Below, piece after piece: positions 56,294 to 64,000 of a DNA stretch of 64,000 nucleotides. The notes under the pieces were generated by a model that saw nothing but the letters and a program-made list of their open reading frames with translations, searched no databases and was not told the DNA's origin. Origin of the DNA: Rhizobium sp. Leaf306. GTDB taxonomy: Bacteria > Pseudomonadota > Alphaproteobacteria > Rhizobiales > Rhizobiaceae. The DNA is taken from NCBI RefSeq assembly GCF_001423425.1, contig NZ_LMNX01000002.1, positions 806,001 to 870,000 on the forward strand, written 5' to 3'. Position numbers and translations under genes: made by a program. Each line of letters starts with the position of its first letter. Positions within the stretch are counted from its first letter, which is position 1.

Positions 56294-56752
56294 TTAGCCT
56301 CCGTCTTTGGCGCGGTATCCAGGAGGTGGTTCATTCAAGAGAGCCCAAAATACCCCGAGATCCTGAATGGCCTTGAAGAACTGCTTGAACTCGACAGGCT
56401 TCACGACGAAGGCGTTGACGCCGAGCTCGTAGCTTCGCACCAGATCCTGCTCTTCCCTCGACGACGTCAGCATGACGATCGGAATGTGGTGCAGTCTCTC
56501 GTCTTTCTTGACACGCTCGAGGACTTCGAGACCATCGATCTTGGGCAGTTTCAGATCAAGCAGCACGACGGTCGGATCGCCGGACGGGCGACCTTCATGA
56601 ATCCCGGTTCCGAAGAGATAATCGATCGCCTCGGCGCCATCGCGAGCAACGACAATCTCGTTGGCAAGCTGGCACTTTTCCAACGCGGCGAGCGTGAGTT
56701 CCAGGTCGCGTGGGCTGTCTTCGACAAGCAGTATCGGGCGTAGTTCAGGCAT
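56294..56752 (-). CDS. CheY-like response regulator (Rcp1 type)
   Basis: 152 residues, single receiver: ILLVEDSPRDLELTLAAL, the phosphorylated Asp in VVLLDLKLPKIDGLE, T/S in IVMLTSSREEQDL and Lys in AFVVKPVEFKQFF. This is the small regulator type usually encoded beside bacteriophytochromes and cyanobacterial phytochromes (Rcp1). Its ATG lies within the last codons of the phytochrome gene (8-bp overlap), and its TAA stop is contained in the leader of the HWE kinase gene. The three genes are translated as one unit. Confidence 0.93.
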   Translation of the reverse strand: MPELRPILLVEDSPRDLELTLAALEKCQLANEIVVARDGAEAIDYLFGTGIHEGRPSGDPTVVLLDLKLPKIDGLEVLERVKKDERLHHIPIVMLTSSREEQDLVRSYELGVNAFVVKPVEFKQFFKAIQDLGVFWALLNEPPPGYRAKDGG

Positions 56753-58940
56753 GGGCGCGGCCTTTCTTCTCAGGGCCTGGCAGGGCAAAGACAAAGGTTG
56801 CGCCCTTGTCCACTTCCCCATGGGCGGTAATGCTTCCGTTATGGCGTTCGACGATCCTGCGCACAAGAGCAAGGCCGATACCGGTCCCCTCGAAGTCTTC
56901 GGCGCGCTGGAGCCGCTGGAAGACCCCGAACAGTTTGCCGACATAAGCCATGTCGAACCCGACGCCGTTGTCGCTGACGCTGTAGGTGGTCACATCGCCT
57001 TTGACGGAGCCCCGGACGCGGATTTCTGAGGGGTTGCGGTGCCTGCTGTACTTTACCGCGTTTTCGATAATGTTGAACCAGACCTGCCGCAACAGCGTGG
57101 CATCACCCCAGGCGGTCGGCAACGGCTCGATCGACCACGAGATGGCTCGGTCGTCCTGGTTCAGAATCACGCTCTTCACAACCTCGGCGACAAGCTTGTT
57201 CATGTCGACATGCTTATGGGTGATCGAGGCACGCCCCAGCTGCGAAAAATTGAGCAGGCCATCCACGAGCCTGCCCGCTGCCAGCGCCGAATCGGAGATG
57301 GTCCGAAGGTAGTGGCGCGATTTTTCGTCGAGACTGTTTTCCCTGTCTGTCAGCAACTGAGCGAAGCCGACGATGTGCCGGAACGGCGCCCTCAGATCGT
57401 GCGACACCGAATAGGAGAAAGCTTCAAGCTCCTTGTTGGAGCGCTGCAGTTCGCTGGTGAGTTCACCCAGCTCTTCAGCCTTTCGCAAGACGATCCCGAC
57501 GATCGCGTTGCGAAGGTCGCGTGCAGCAGAAAGTTCTGCTTCGCTCCAGGCCTGAGAATGGAGCCGGACATTTTCGCTCCAGGCCTGAAAGGATTTCCGC
57601 GGATGGATACGTCCTTTTTCCTGGACAATCTTATGCGGGTCTCCAGCCCACTGGACCGTGCGGATCACCTCGGGCCGGAACCAGATCAGCCAGTTTTCGT
57701 AAAGCTCGGACAAACGAATGGCGATGATGCCGCTTGCCTCGCCGGCAAACGCTTCAGCCGATGGAAAGTCCGCAGCAAGCGATGTGGTGGCGAAGATGTC
57801 GTCGTCCGCTCTGCCGGAAAGCCAGCCGACGATGGAGCGAACTTCGTCGTCCGTCGGGGTGATCCCCACCTTGTGGCACTCTCCCTGTGCAATAATGGCG
57901 GCTCCCGAGGCCCCAACCTGCGCGACCAGATCTTTCGGCAAGGTCTCCAATCCCTCGCTCCAGGACGAAGCAGATGTCATTGCCCGCAGAAGATCACCGG
58001 AGATGCGCGCCAGCTCGACGCGGCGGGTGGCGTCCTGGGAGTGAACTTGCGCTGCGATCCGCATGGCGAGCGACTGGACGATAAAGTCGCAGGCATCGCG
58101 CACCCTGACCGGAACCATGTGAGGCTCGGCGCTATGGCAAGCGACAAGCCCCCAAAGGCGTCCGTCGATTATGATCGACATGGACATGGATGCGGCCGTG
58201 CCCATGTTGTGCATGTATTCGAGATGCACCGGCGAAACGCTGCGCAGCTGCGAGAAGCTCAGATCAAGCGGACTGCCTGCGGTCCCGATCTCGCGACCAG
58301 CGTCTATCGGCACAGGTTCATAGGATGCGTCGGGAATGACCCGCAAGCGATTGGCGGCGTAGAGCGCACGTGCCTGTGCCGGTATGTCGCCCGCCGGGAA
58401 ACGCAGGTCGAGATACGATGGCAACCTGCCATTGCCTGCTTCCGCGACAACGTGTCCGTTCCAGTCGTCGTCGAACTTGTAGACGAGGACGCGATCGAAC
58501 CCTGTCAGGTCGTGAACAAAGCGAGCGGCCGCCGCAAGCGAACCCGCCACATCCGCCTGCGTCGACAGAACCTGCGCAAAACCGCGCAAGCGCGCAAACA
58601 GGCTGCCGAGTGTCTGCGTTCCCGAACGTTCGACTTCCAGGATGACAAGTCCACCAGATCGATGCGCCGTCAGTGTTGCATCGGAGATATCTTTCTGGAA
58701 AACGGCTTCGCTCGACTCATGCCAATTTCTAATGTCGTCATTCAGTGAATCAAGGATCGCCGGCGCCGGACCGCCGAGGCGCAGATCGGCACCAAAAAAC
58801 GCGCCGGCATTGCGGCTTGCCTGCAGGACCGTGAGATCAGCCGGCCGCAGAACGATCAGCGCACCATGCGGCTGGATCGCACCCGGTATATGGATCGGCT
58901 CCTGCGCGCAGGATTCCAGGTTGATTTCCGATCGATCCAA
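56745..58940 (-). CDS. bphP: Bacteriophytochrome histidine kinase
   Basis: Red/far-red photoreceptor, 731 residues in the order PAS-GAF-PHY-HisKA-HATPase. The biliverdin-attachment cysteine is Cys11 (INLESCAQEPIHIPG). The GAF domain has the chromophore-contact stretch RFPAGDIPAQAR with the key Asp, the SPVH histidine and the second His in ACHSAEP. The PHY tongue motif PRxSF is present as HPRKSF. The kinase has FSYSVSHDLRAPFRHI (phospho-His) and NAVKYS, DNGVGFD, GTGIGLAL ATP-binding boxes. All photochemical and kinase residues seem intact. No heme oxygenase gene lies in the window. Confidence 0.95.
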   Translation of the reverse strand: MDRSEINLESCAQEPIHIPGAIQPHGALIVLRPADLTVLQASRNAGAFFGADLRLGGPAPAILDSLNDDIRNWHESSEAVFQKDISDATLTAHRSGGLVILEVERSGTQTLGSLFARLRGFAQVLSTQADVAGSLAAAARFVHDLTGFDRVLVYKFDDDWNGHVVAEAGNGRLPSYLDLRFPAGDIPAQARALYAANRLRVIPDASYEPVPIDAGREIGTAGSPLDLSFSQLRSVSPVHLEYMHNMGTAASMSMSIIIDGRLWGLVACHSAEPHMVPVRVRDACDFIVQSLAMRIAAQVHSQDATRRVELARISGDLLRAMTSASSWSEGLETLPKDLVAQVGASGAAIIAQGECHKVGITPTDDEVRSIVGWLSGRADDDIFATTSLAADFPSAEAFAGEASGIIAIRLSELYENWLIWFRPEVIRTVQWAGDPHKIVQEKGRIHPRKSFQAWSENVRLHSQAWSEAELSAARDLRNAIVGIVLRKAEELGELTSELQRSNKELEAFSYSVSHDLRAPFRHIVGFAQLLTDRENSLDEKSRHYLRTISDSALAAGRLVDGLLNFSQLGRASITHKHVDMNKLVAEVVKSVILNQDDRAISWSIEPLPTAWGDATLLRQVWFNIIENAVKYSRHRNPSEIRVRGSVKGDVTTYSVSDNGVGFDMAYVGKLFGVFQRLQRAEDFEGTGIGLALVRRIVERHNGSITAHGEVDKGATFVFALPGPEKKGRAHA

Positions 58941-59291
58941 AATGCTTTTTCTCCCTCATCTCCGCCCGCATTCCATGGCGGTTCAGAGCCAAACAGGCTT
59001 CTAAATTAGTCCTGTCGTTTCACAAGCCAAAATACAAACTGGACGATTCATGTAAACCGAGCCGCTACCCATCGGCTCGGAATCGAGGGAACTTCGCCGT
59101 CCCAACTTCATTATTCGCTGACAAACACGAGCAAGATTCGGATGAATGCCAATGGTCCTCAAACAGTGATTGCTCACCTTTACGATTGCCGGCGCCGCGT
59201 CTCTTCGCGCCAGAAGAACTCCAGTTCCACGCAAGCGCGATTATCTAGCCTGCCCTTGTCGGAATCAATCGCGACAGTTAGGGGACAATGA
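58941..59291. other. Upstream region of bphP and of the 53-aa gene
   Basis: About 350 bp between divergent genes. A hairpin CCGAGCCG-N7-CGGCTCGG sits at 59058-59080. I found no convincing -35/-10 pair and no EcfG-type GGAAC...CGTT site. Confidence 0.5.
59058..59080. repeat. Short inverted repeat upstream of bphP
   Basis: CCGAGCCG, 7-base spacer, CGGCTCGG; exact 8-bp arms. No T-run. May be an operator or incidental. Confidence 0.5.
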
Positions 59292-59453
59292 ATGTCTAAA
59301 GAAACCGAACACACGAGCCAGCCATCCGAACAGGCCATTGGCCTTTTCCTGCAGGACGGCGATGGCGACAGCCTTACCGACGTGCTCGTCGAAGCGCTTT
59401 ACGAAGCATTTCGCATCATGGACGACGACGTCTCTACCGAAACCTACCACTAA
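59292..59453 (+). CDS. Small acidic protein (53 aa), unknown function
   Basis: 53 residues: MSKETEHTSQPSEQAIGLFL, then an acidic middle (QDGDGDSLTDVLVEALYEAF) and RIMDDDVSTETYH. Strongly acidic, with one predicted amphipathic helix at about 28-43; soluble, no leader. TAGGGG lies 8-10 bases before ATG 59292. Codon use is in line with neighbouring genes. I do not recognise a family. It lies at the edge of the phytochrome cassette, divergent from bphP. Confidence 0.5.
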   Translation: MSKETEHTSQPSEQAIGLFLQDGDGDSLTDVLVEALYEAFRIMDDDVSTETYH

Positions 59454-59778
59454 CGCGCTAAAACGTACACTGGCGGCGAATGAGCGGACGCGACGCTGGG
59501 CCTGATACTGCTCGCCCGTGGAGACGCCGAGCAGCGTTCGCCGAACCGGGTCGTTTCGATCACTAGCGGGGAAAGAGTGCCCACCGGGCCCGGATGTCAT
59601 GACTGTCGTGGTCGTATAATCCCTGCCATTACCTTCACGAAATAGTCAGTGGCGCGGACATTGGTGGTGCCTGCGCGCTTTTGCGCGTCAACGCCTTCAT
59701 TTCCGTTGCAGATTGTTCTAGAGACATTCGCTCAAACCGCCGGAAAGGCGGCACTACGACTGATAGGTAATATCGCCG
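59454..59778. other. Intergenic stretch upstream of ppiD
   Basis: About 325 bp. A TATAAT hexamer is present at 59617-59622 without a good -35. Nothing else recognisable. Confidence 0.5.
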
Positions 59779-61671
59779 ATGCTCAATTCGCTCAGAAACG
59801 CAGCCCGCTCCTGGGTCGCAAAACTCCTGCTCCTGGTTCTTGCCGCATCCTTCGGCATCTGGGGCATTTCGCACTCCCTGATCGGATCGAACAGCAATAC
59901 CGTCCTGACGGTGGGCGATCAGCAGATCTCGTCTGAAGAGTTCAGGCTGGCCTATCAGCGACAGGTCGCCAATATCGGTCGTCAGTTCGGCGCACCGCTG
60001 ACCGCGGAACAGGCACGTGCATTCGGCGTCGAGAACGAGGTGTTCGCACAGCTCGCCGCAGGCGCTGCACTCGATCAGCTTTCCGACGACATGAATCTCG
60101 GTCTTTCAGAAGACAAGCTCGGTATCCTGATCAGCGAAGACCCTGCATTCCAGGGCGTCAACGGTCAGTTCGACCGTGCCTTGTTCACATCCCGCCTGCG
60201 CAATGCCGGCCTTCGCGAGGACGATTACATCAAGGAGCGCAGCAAGGTTGCTGTCCGCAGCCAGATCGTCGAATCGGTGTCCGACGGGTTCAAGCCGCCG
60301 CAGGTTCTGATCGATGCATTGAAGCAGTATCGGGACGAAAGCCGCACGGTCGAATATCTGCTTTTGTCGAACGCCAATATCGATCCCGTAAAAGCACCGA
60401 CGGATGATATTCTGGCGCAGTGGTTCGAAGGTGCGAAGAGCCGCTATCGTGCCCCGGAATACCGCACGTTTGCCTATGTGAAGCTGCAGCCATCCGACAT
60501 CGCGGATGCGTCTTCGATCACCGACGAGCAGGCGCGGGCCGAATACGACAAGCGGATCGCCAGCTTCAAGACGAGCGAGACGCGCACCATCGAGCAGCTG
60601 CCCTTCCCCAACATGGAAATGGCAGAAGCTGCGGCGACGCAGTTGCGCGCCGGAACGACGACGTTCGACCAGGTGATGGCGGACCAGGGCAAAACCGCAG
60701 CCGACGTTCGCCTCGGCGACTTTACCCGCGACGCTGTTCCGGACGAGGCAATTGCAGAAGCGGCCTTCAAGCTTGGCGCGAATGGCGGCATCACGCCAGC
60801 CGTTCAAGGTACATTCGGTCCCGTCATTTTGCGGGTCTCCAACGTTCGCCCGGAAACCACCCGCGCCTTCGACGAAGTCAAGGGCGAGCTGCGCCAGCAG
60901 ATGGCGGTCGCGGCCGCCTCGCAGGAACTCAACACGGCACATGACCGCTTCGAGGAGTTGCGCAGCAACGGGACGACACTTGAAGACGCGGCAAAGGATC
61001 TGAACCTCAAGCTCGTCACGGTAACGGCCAATGCATCCGGTCTTGATCCGCAGGACAAGCGCATTGCGGATCTCCCGAGTGGCACCACGCTTTTGACCGA
61101 CGTCTTCCGCACAGATCCCGGCGCCGATACGCTGCCGCTGACGGTTGGCACGGACGGCTTCGTCTGGTTCGAGGTCCGCAACGTCACGCCGGAACGGGAA
61201 CGTCCGCTTAGCGAAGTCCGCGACCGGGCCGTTGCCGACTGGACGGCTGATCAGCAGCGTCAGGCGCTTTCGGCACGCACGGCCGACCTCAAGGGTCGCC
61301 TCGACAAGGGCGAGACGCTGGCAGTGATCGCTGAGGATCTCGGCGTCGCCATCGAAACGAAGTCCGGCCTGCGCCGCAACGGCGAGGACGCCATCTTCGG
61401 CAACGAGGCGATTGCGGCAGCCTTTGCAGGTCCGGTCGGTGTGACTGGAACAGCGCTCGGATCGGACGGCGAGAGCCGCCTTCTTCTGAAGGTGACGGCG
61501 GTCGATCAGGCCACGAGCGATGCGCTTGCCGGCGACGAGCAACTCCAGCGCATGGCCGATTCTGCCGGCGATGACATGCTCGATCAGATGGTCAACAGCC
61601 TCAAGAACACCTACGGTGTTTCGATCAACCAGGCCGCCGTCAATCAGTCGGCTGCGCCCGCGCAATACTAA
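59779..61671 (+). CDS. ppiD: Peptidyl-prolyl cis-trans isomerase PpiD-like, membrane-anchored periplasmic foldase
   Basis: 630 residues. One N-terminal membrane anchor (about 13-32, [20 protein letters not shown]) with the bulk in the periplasm. A SurA_N-type chaperone region follows ([20 protein letters not shown]), then a parvulin-like PPIC domain at about 250-370 ([20 protein letters not shown]) and a C-terminal chaperone part. It helps outer-membrane and secreted proteins fold at the translocon. ATG 59779 lies 8 bases past TAGGTAATAT; the gene leads into trpD with a 19-bp gap. Confidence 0.92.
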   Translation: MLNSLRNAARSWVAKLLLLVLAASFGIWGISHSLIGSNSNTVLTVGDQQISSEEFRLAYQRQVANIGRQFGAPLTAEQARAFGVENEVFAQLAAGAALDQLSDDMNLGLSEDKLGILISEDPAFQGVNGQFDRALFTSRLRNAGLREDDYIKERSKVAVRSQIVESVSDGFKPPQVLIDALKQYRDESRTVEYLLLSNANIDPVKAPTDDILAQWFEGAKSRYRAPEYRTFAYVKLQPSDIADASSITDEQARAEYDKRIASFKTSETRTIEQLPFPNMEMAEAAATQLRAGTTTFDQVMADQGKTAADVRLGDFTRDAVPDEAIAEAAFKLGANGGITPAVQGTFGPVILRVSNVRPETTRAFDEVKGELRQQMAVAAASQELNTAHDRFEELRSNGTTLEDAAKDLNLKLVTVTANASGLDPQDKRIADLPSGTTLLTDVFRTDPGADTLPLTVGTDGFVWFEVRNVTPERERPLSEVRDRAVADWTADQQRQALSARTADLKGRLDKGETLAVIAEDLGVAIETKSGLRRNGEDAIFGNEAIAAAFAGPVGVTGTALGSDGESRLLLKVTAVDQATSDALAGDEQLQRMADSAGDDMLDQMVNSLKNTYGVSINQAAVNQSAAPAQY

Positions 61672-61690
61672 GCGACTTGAGAGCCAAAGA

Positions 61691-62707
61691 ATGCCTGAGC
61701 TGAAACCCTTCATTGCCAAAGTTGCTGCCGGGGAGAGCCTCACGCTGGATGAGGCGCGTCAGGCGTTCGACATTCTGATGTCCGGCGAGGCGACGCCCTC
61801 GCAGATCGGCGGGTTTCTGATTGCGCTGCGCGTACGAGGAGAAACGGTGGCGGAAATTTCCGGCGCCGTAACGACCATGCGCGAGAAAATGCTGCGGGTC
61901 GACGCACCAGCCGATGCCGTTGATATCGTCGGTACCGGTGGCGATGGTGCCGGCACCTACAACATCTCGACACTGGCATCGATCATCGTGGCTGGTACGG
62001 GCGTTCCCGTCGCCAAGCATGGCAACCGGGCGTTGAGTTCCAAATCGGGGACGGCGGACGCTCTGTCGGCTCTCGGCGTCAACCTGGAAATCGGTCCGGA
62101 CCGCATTGCCCGTTGTATCCGCGAGGCCGGGATCGGTTTCATGTTCGCCTCGATGCACCACGCCGCGATGCGCCATGTGGGGCCTAGCCGCGTCGAACTG
62201 GGCACGCGGACGATCTTCAACATTCTGGGTCCTCTCTCGAACCCTGCAGGCGCCAAGCGTCAGTTGCTCGGCGTTTTCGATCCGAAATGGCTGCAGCCGA
62301 TCGCGGAGGTGCTGCGCGGTCTCGGCTCCGAGACTGTCTGGGTCGTACATGGCCAGGGTCTGGACGAGATCACCACGACAGGCGTGACGCAGGTCTGCGC
62401 TCTGGAGGGCGGCAGTATCCGCTCCTTTGAACTGACCCCAGCCGATTTTGGCGTGCCGCAGGCAACGCTTGCCGACCTCAAGGGTGGTGACGGCATCCAC
62501 AATGCGAAGGCGTTGCGTGCGGTTCTAGGCGGGGCGAAGAATGCATACCGTGACATTTCACTCTGCAACGCGGCGGCAGCGCTTGTCGTCGCCGGAAAGG
62601 CCGAAACGCTGAAGGATGGCATGACGATCGCCACGAACGCGCTCGAAAGCGGCAATGCCGCTGCAGCGCTTGACCGGCTTGTGGCCGTATCGAACGAGAA
62701 GGATTGA
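61691..62707 (+). CDS. trpD: Anthranilate phosphoribosyltransferase
   Basis: Second step of tryptophan synthesis. 338 residues from ATG 61691. PRPP site [20 protein letters not shown] (GTGGD), [21 protein letters not shown], and anthranilate-site region [20 protein letters not shown] with [11 protein letters not shown]. The frame is open upstream into ppiD but the family N-terminus fixes the start. No trpG is fused or adjacent; in rhizobia component I/II is encoded elsewhere as trpE(G). Confidence 0.97.
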   Translation: MPELKPFIAKVAAGESLTLDEARQAFDILMSGEATPSQIGGFLIALRVRGETVAEISGAVTTMREKMLRVDAPADAVDIVGTGGDGAGTYNISTLASIIVAGTGVPVAKHGNRALSSKSGTADALSALGVNLEIGPDRIARCIREAGIGFMFASMHHAAMRHVGPSRVELGTRTIFNILGPLSNPAGAKRQLLGVFDPKWLQPIAEVLRGLGSETVWVVHGQGLDEITTTGVTQVCALEGGSIRSFELTPADFGVPQATLADLKGGDGIHNAKALRAVLGGAKNAYRDISLCNAAAALVVAGKAETLKDGMTIATNALESGNAAAALDRLVAVSNEKD

Positions 62708-62711
62708 GCGA

Positions 62712-63527
62712 ATGGCGGATATTCTCAAGAAGATCGAAGCCTACAAGCGCGAGGAAATCGCAGCGGCCAAGGCGAGTGTACCGCTCACTGAGCTGAAGGC
62801 TCGTTCCGCCGACCAGCCTGCTCCGCGCGGTTTTCTGCGTGCGTTGCAGGCCAAGAAGGATGCCGGCGTTTTTGGTCTCATTGCCGAAATCAAGAAGGCG
62901 AGCCCTTCGAAAGGATTGATCCGTGCAGATTTCGATCCGCCGTCGCTCGCCGCAGCCTATGAGGCCGGCGGTGCAGCCTGCCTGTCGGTTCTGACAGATA
63001 CGCCGAGCTTTCAGGGCGCACCGGAATTCATGGTCGCGGCAAAGGCTGCCTGCGCCCTGCCCGTTCTGCGCAAGGATTTCATGTTCGAGACCTACCAGGT
63101 GCACGAAGCGCGCGCCTGGGGAGCCGACTGCATCCTGATCATCATGGCGGCGCTGTCGGATGACGACGCGCTTGCGATCTACGAGGTCGCCGGCGAGCTT
63201 GGCATGGATGCGCTGATCGAAGTGCACGACGCCCCTGAAATGGAGCGGGCGCTGAAGCTCGAGGCACCGCTGGTGGGGATCAACAACCGCAATCTGCGCA
63301 CGTTCGAGCTCGATCTCGCCATCAGTGAGACACTTGCGCCAATGGTGCCAGCCGATCGACTCCTCGTCGGCGAAAGCGGCATCTTCACCTACGCCGACTG
63401 CCAGCGGCTTCAGAAGGCTGATATCGAGACCTTCCTCGTCGGTGAGAGCCTGATGCGTCAGGACGACGTTGCTGCGGCGACGCGGCTGCTGCTGTCCGGC
63501 GAGCTCTCCGCACAGGCGGCCGAATAA
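62712..63527 (+). CDS. trpC: Indole-3-glycerol-phosphate synthase
   Basis: Fourth step of tryptophan synthesis. 271 residues, TIM barrel. Family motifs [14 protein letters not shown] with catalytic Lys and Glu, [33 protein letters not shown] with the catalytic Lys, and [14 protein letters not shown]. Starts 5 bp after the trpD stop and its TAA shares one base with the moaC ATG (TAATG). Not fused to trpF. Confidence 0.97.
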   Translation: MADILKKIEAYKREEIAAAKASVPLTELKARSADQPAPRGFLRALQAKKDAGVFGLIAEIKKASPSKGLIRADFDPPSLAAAYEAGGAACLSVLTDTPSFQGAPEFMVAAKAACALPVLRKDFMFETYQVHEARAWGADCILIIMAALSDDDALAIYEVAGELGMDALIEVHDAPEMERALKLEAPLVGINNRNLRTFELDLAISETLAPMVPADRLLVGESGIFTYADCQRLQKADIETFLVGESLMRQDDVAAATRLLLSGELSAQAAE

Positions 63528-64000
63528 TGGCAACACTCACTCATATCGATGCGGCCGGCGAAGCGCATATGGTCGATGTCGGCGACAAGACTGAAACCGT
63601 ACGCTCGGCGACGGCCGAGGGTCATGTCAGGATGCTTCCCGAGACGCTGGCGCTGATTCTGGATGGCAATGCCAAGAAGGGTGACGTCATTGGAACAGCG
63701 CGGCTCGCCGGGATCATGGCGGCGAAGAAGACCAGCGATCTCATTCCTCTTTGCCATCCGCTGATGCTGACCAAGGTCTCGGTCGAGATTACCGAAGACG
63801 CCGCCCTGCCCGGTCTGCGTGTCACGGCGACCGCCAAGCTGACCGGCAAGACCGGCGTCGAGATGGAAGCGCTGACGGCGGTGTCCGTTGCCTGCCTGAC
63901 GATCTACGATATGGCGAAAGCCGCAGACAAGGGCATGCAGATCGGCGGCATCCAGCTTCTCGAGAAGACCGGCGGCAAGTCCGGAACATACCGCCTGGAG
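63527..64000 (+). CDS. moaC: Cyclic pyranopterin monophosphate synthase (partial at 3' end)
   Basis: Molybdenum-cofactor synthesis, step after MoaA. 158 codons are present, ending within the last residues of a protein that is normally about 160 long. Features: the opening [18 protein letters not shown], the catalytic and substrate segment [35 protein letters not shown], and the late EKTGGKSG. It is translated from a start within the trpC stop codon. The gene leaves the window at the right edge. Confidence 0.95.
   Translation, partial: MATLTHIDAAGEAHMVDVGDKTETVRSATAEGHVRMLPETLALILDGNAKKGDVIGTARLAGIMAAKKTSDLIPLCHPLMLTKVSVEITEDAALPGLRVTATAKLTGKTGVEMEALTAVSVACLTIYDMAKAADKGMQIGGIQLLEKTGGKSGTYRLE

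Noticed and set aside
54557-59700. Genomic island integrated in tRNA-Ser with flanking att repeats
   Set aside because: No second copy of the tRNA 3' end, integrase or transposase was found in the interval; only the gene content hints at a variable block.

Overview
The window reads as chromosomal core DNA of a Rhizobiales alphaproteobacterium, most likely a member of the Rhizobiaceae (Rhizobium/Agrobacterium-like). The grounds are: a one-step phosphatidylcholine synthase gene (pcs), an IalB-family protein, the glnB-glnA pair, LexA boxes of the alphaproteobacterial GTTC-N7-GTTC type, a CtrA-type TTAA-N7-TTAA site, and GC-rich codon use throughout. No prophage, insertion sequence, CRISPR array or conjugative module was seen. 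Nearly every gene is intact; two are cut by the window edges (a UbiH-like hydroxylase at the left, moaC at the right).

Layout. 1-6.1 kb: UbiH-like monooxygenase, pcs, and a four-gene BMP-family (purine-nucleoside type) ABC importer. 6.1-10.4 kb: glmU and glmS (UDP-GlcNAc synthesis) and a DUF502 membrane protein. 10.4-16.4 kb: DNA repair block recG, sdhE, mfd. 16.5-22.4 kb: transporters, a FrnE-like DsbA protein, an orphan oligopeptide-type binding protein, an IalB protein and hspQ with a heat-shock-type promoter. 22.5-27 kb: glnA and glnB (with a sigma-54 promoter), the NAD(P)HX repair enzyme, DUF72. 27-32.6 kb: uvrA and ssb divergent around a LexA box, then an HPP-CBS protein and a MarC protein. 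32.8-36.7 kb: gyrA followed by a degenerate tandem copy of its own tail and terminator, then two tiny membrane-protein genes each behind the same unusual repeat array. 36.7-40.7 kb: coaD, two cyclophilins (one exported, one cytoplasmic), queA, tgt. 40.8-46.4 kb: mixed small functions (DUF4864, two MFS transporters, a J-domain protein, GNAT, DeoR regulator, VOC protein). 46.7-54.2 kb: a long leftward series rlpA, a D,D-carboxypeptidase-like gene, tmk, holB, metG, tatD and an MBL hydrolase. 54.5-59.5 kb: tRNA-Ser(UGA) followed by a light-signalling cassette (bacteriophytochrome, response regulators, HWE histidine kinase). 59.7-64 kb: ppiD, trpD, trpC, moaC.

The most interesting items are: two paired micro-genes (28 and 60 residues, each with one membrane segment) preceded by TGAA/TTCA half-sites set about 11 bp apart; the D,D-carboxypeptidase homologue that lacks two of its three catalytic motifs; the phytochrome cassette beside tRNA-Ser; and a set of recognisable regulatory sites (LexA, RpoN, RpoH, CtrA-type, a three-fold 10-bp repeat beside a DeoR gene). 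I did not find a clearly novel multi-gene defence or metabolic system; the micro-gene pair is the best candidate for something undescribed.
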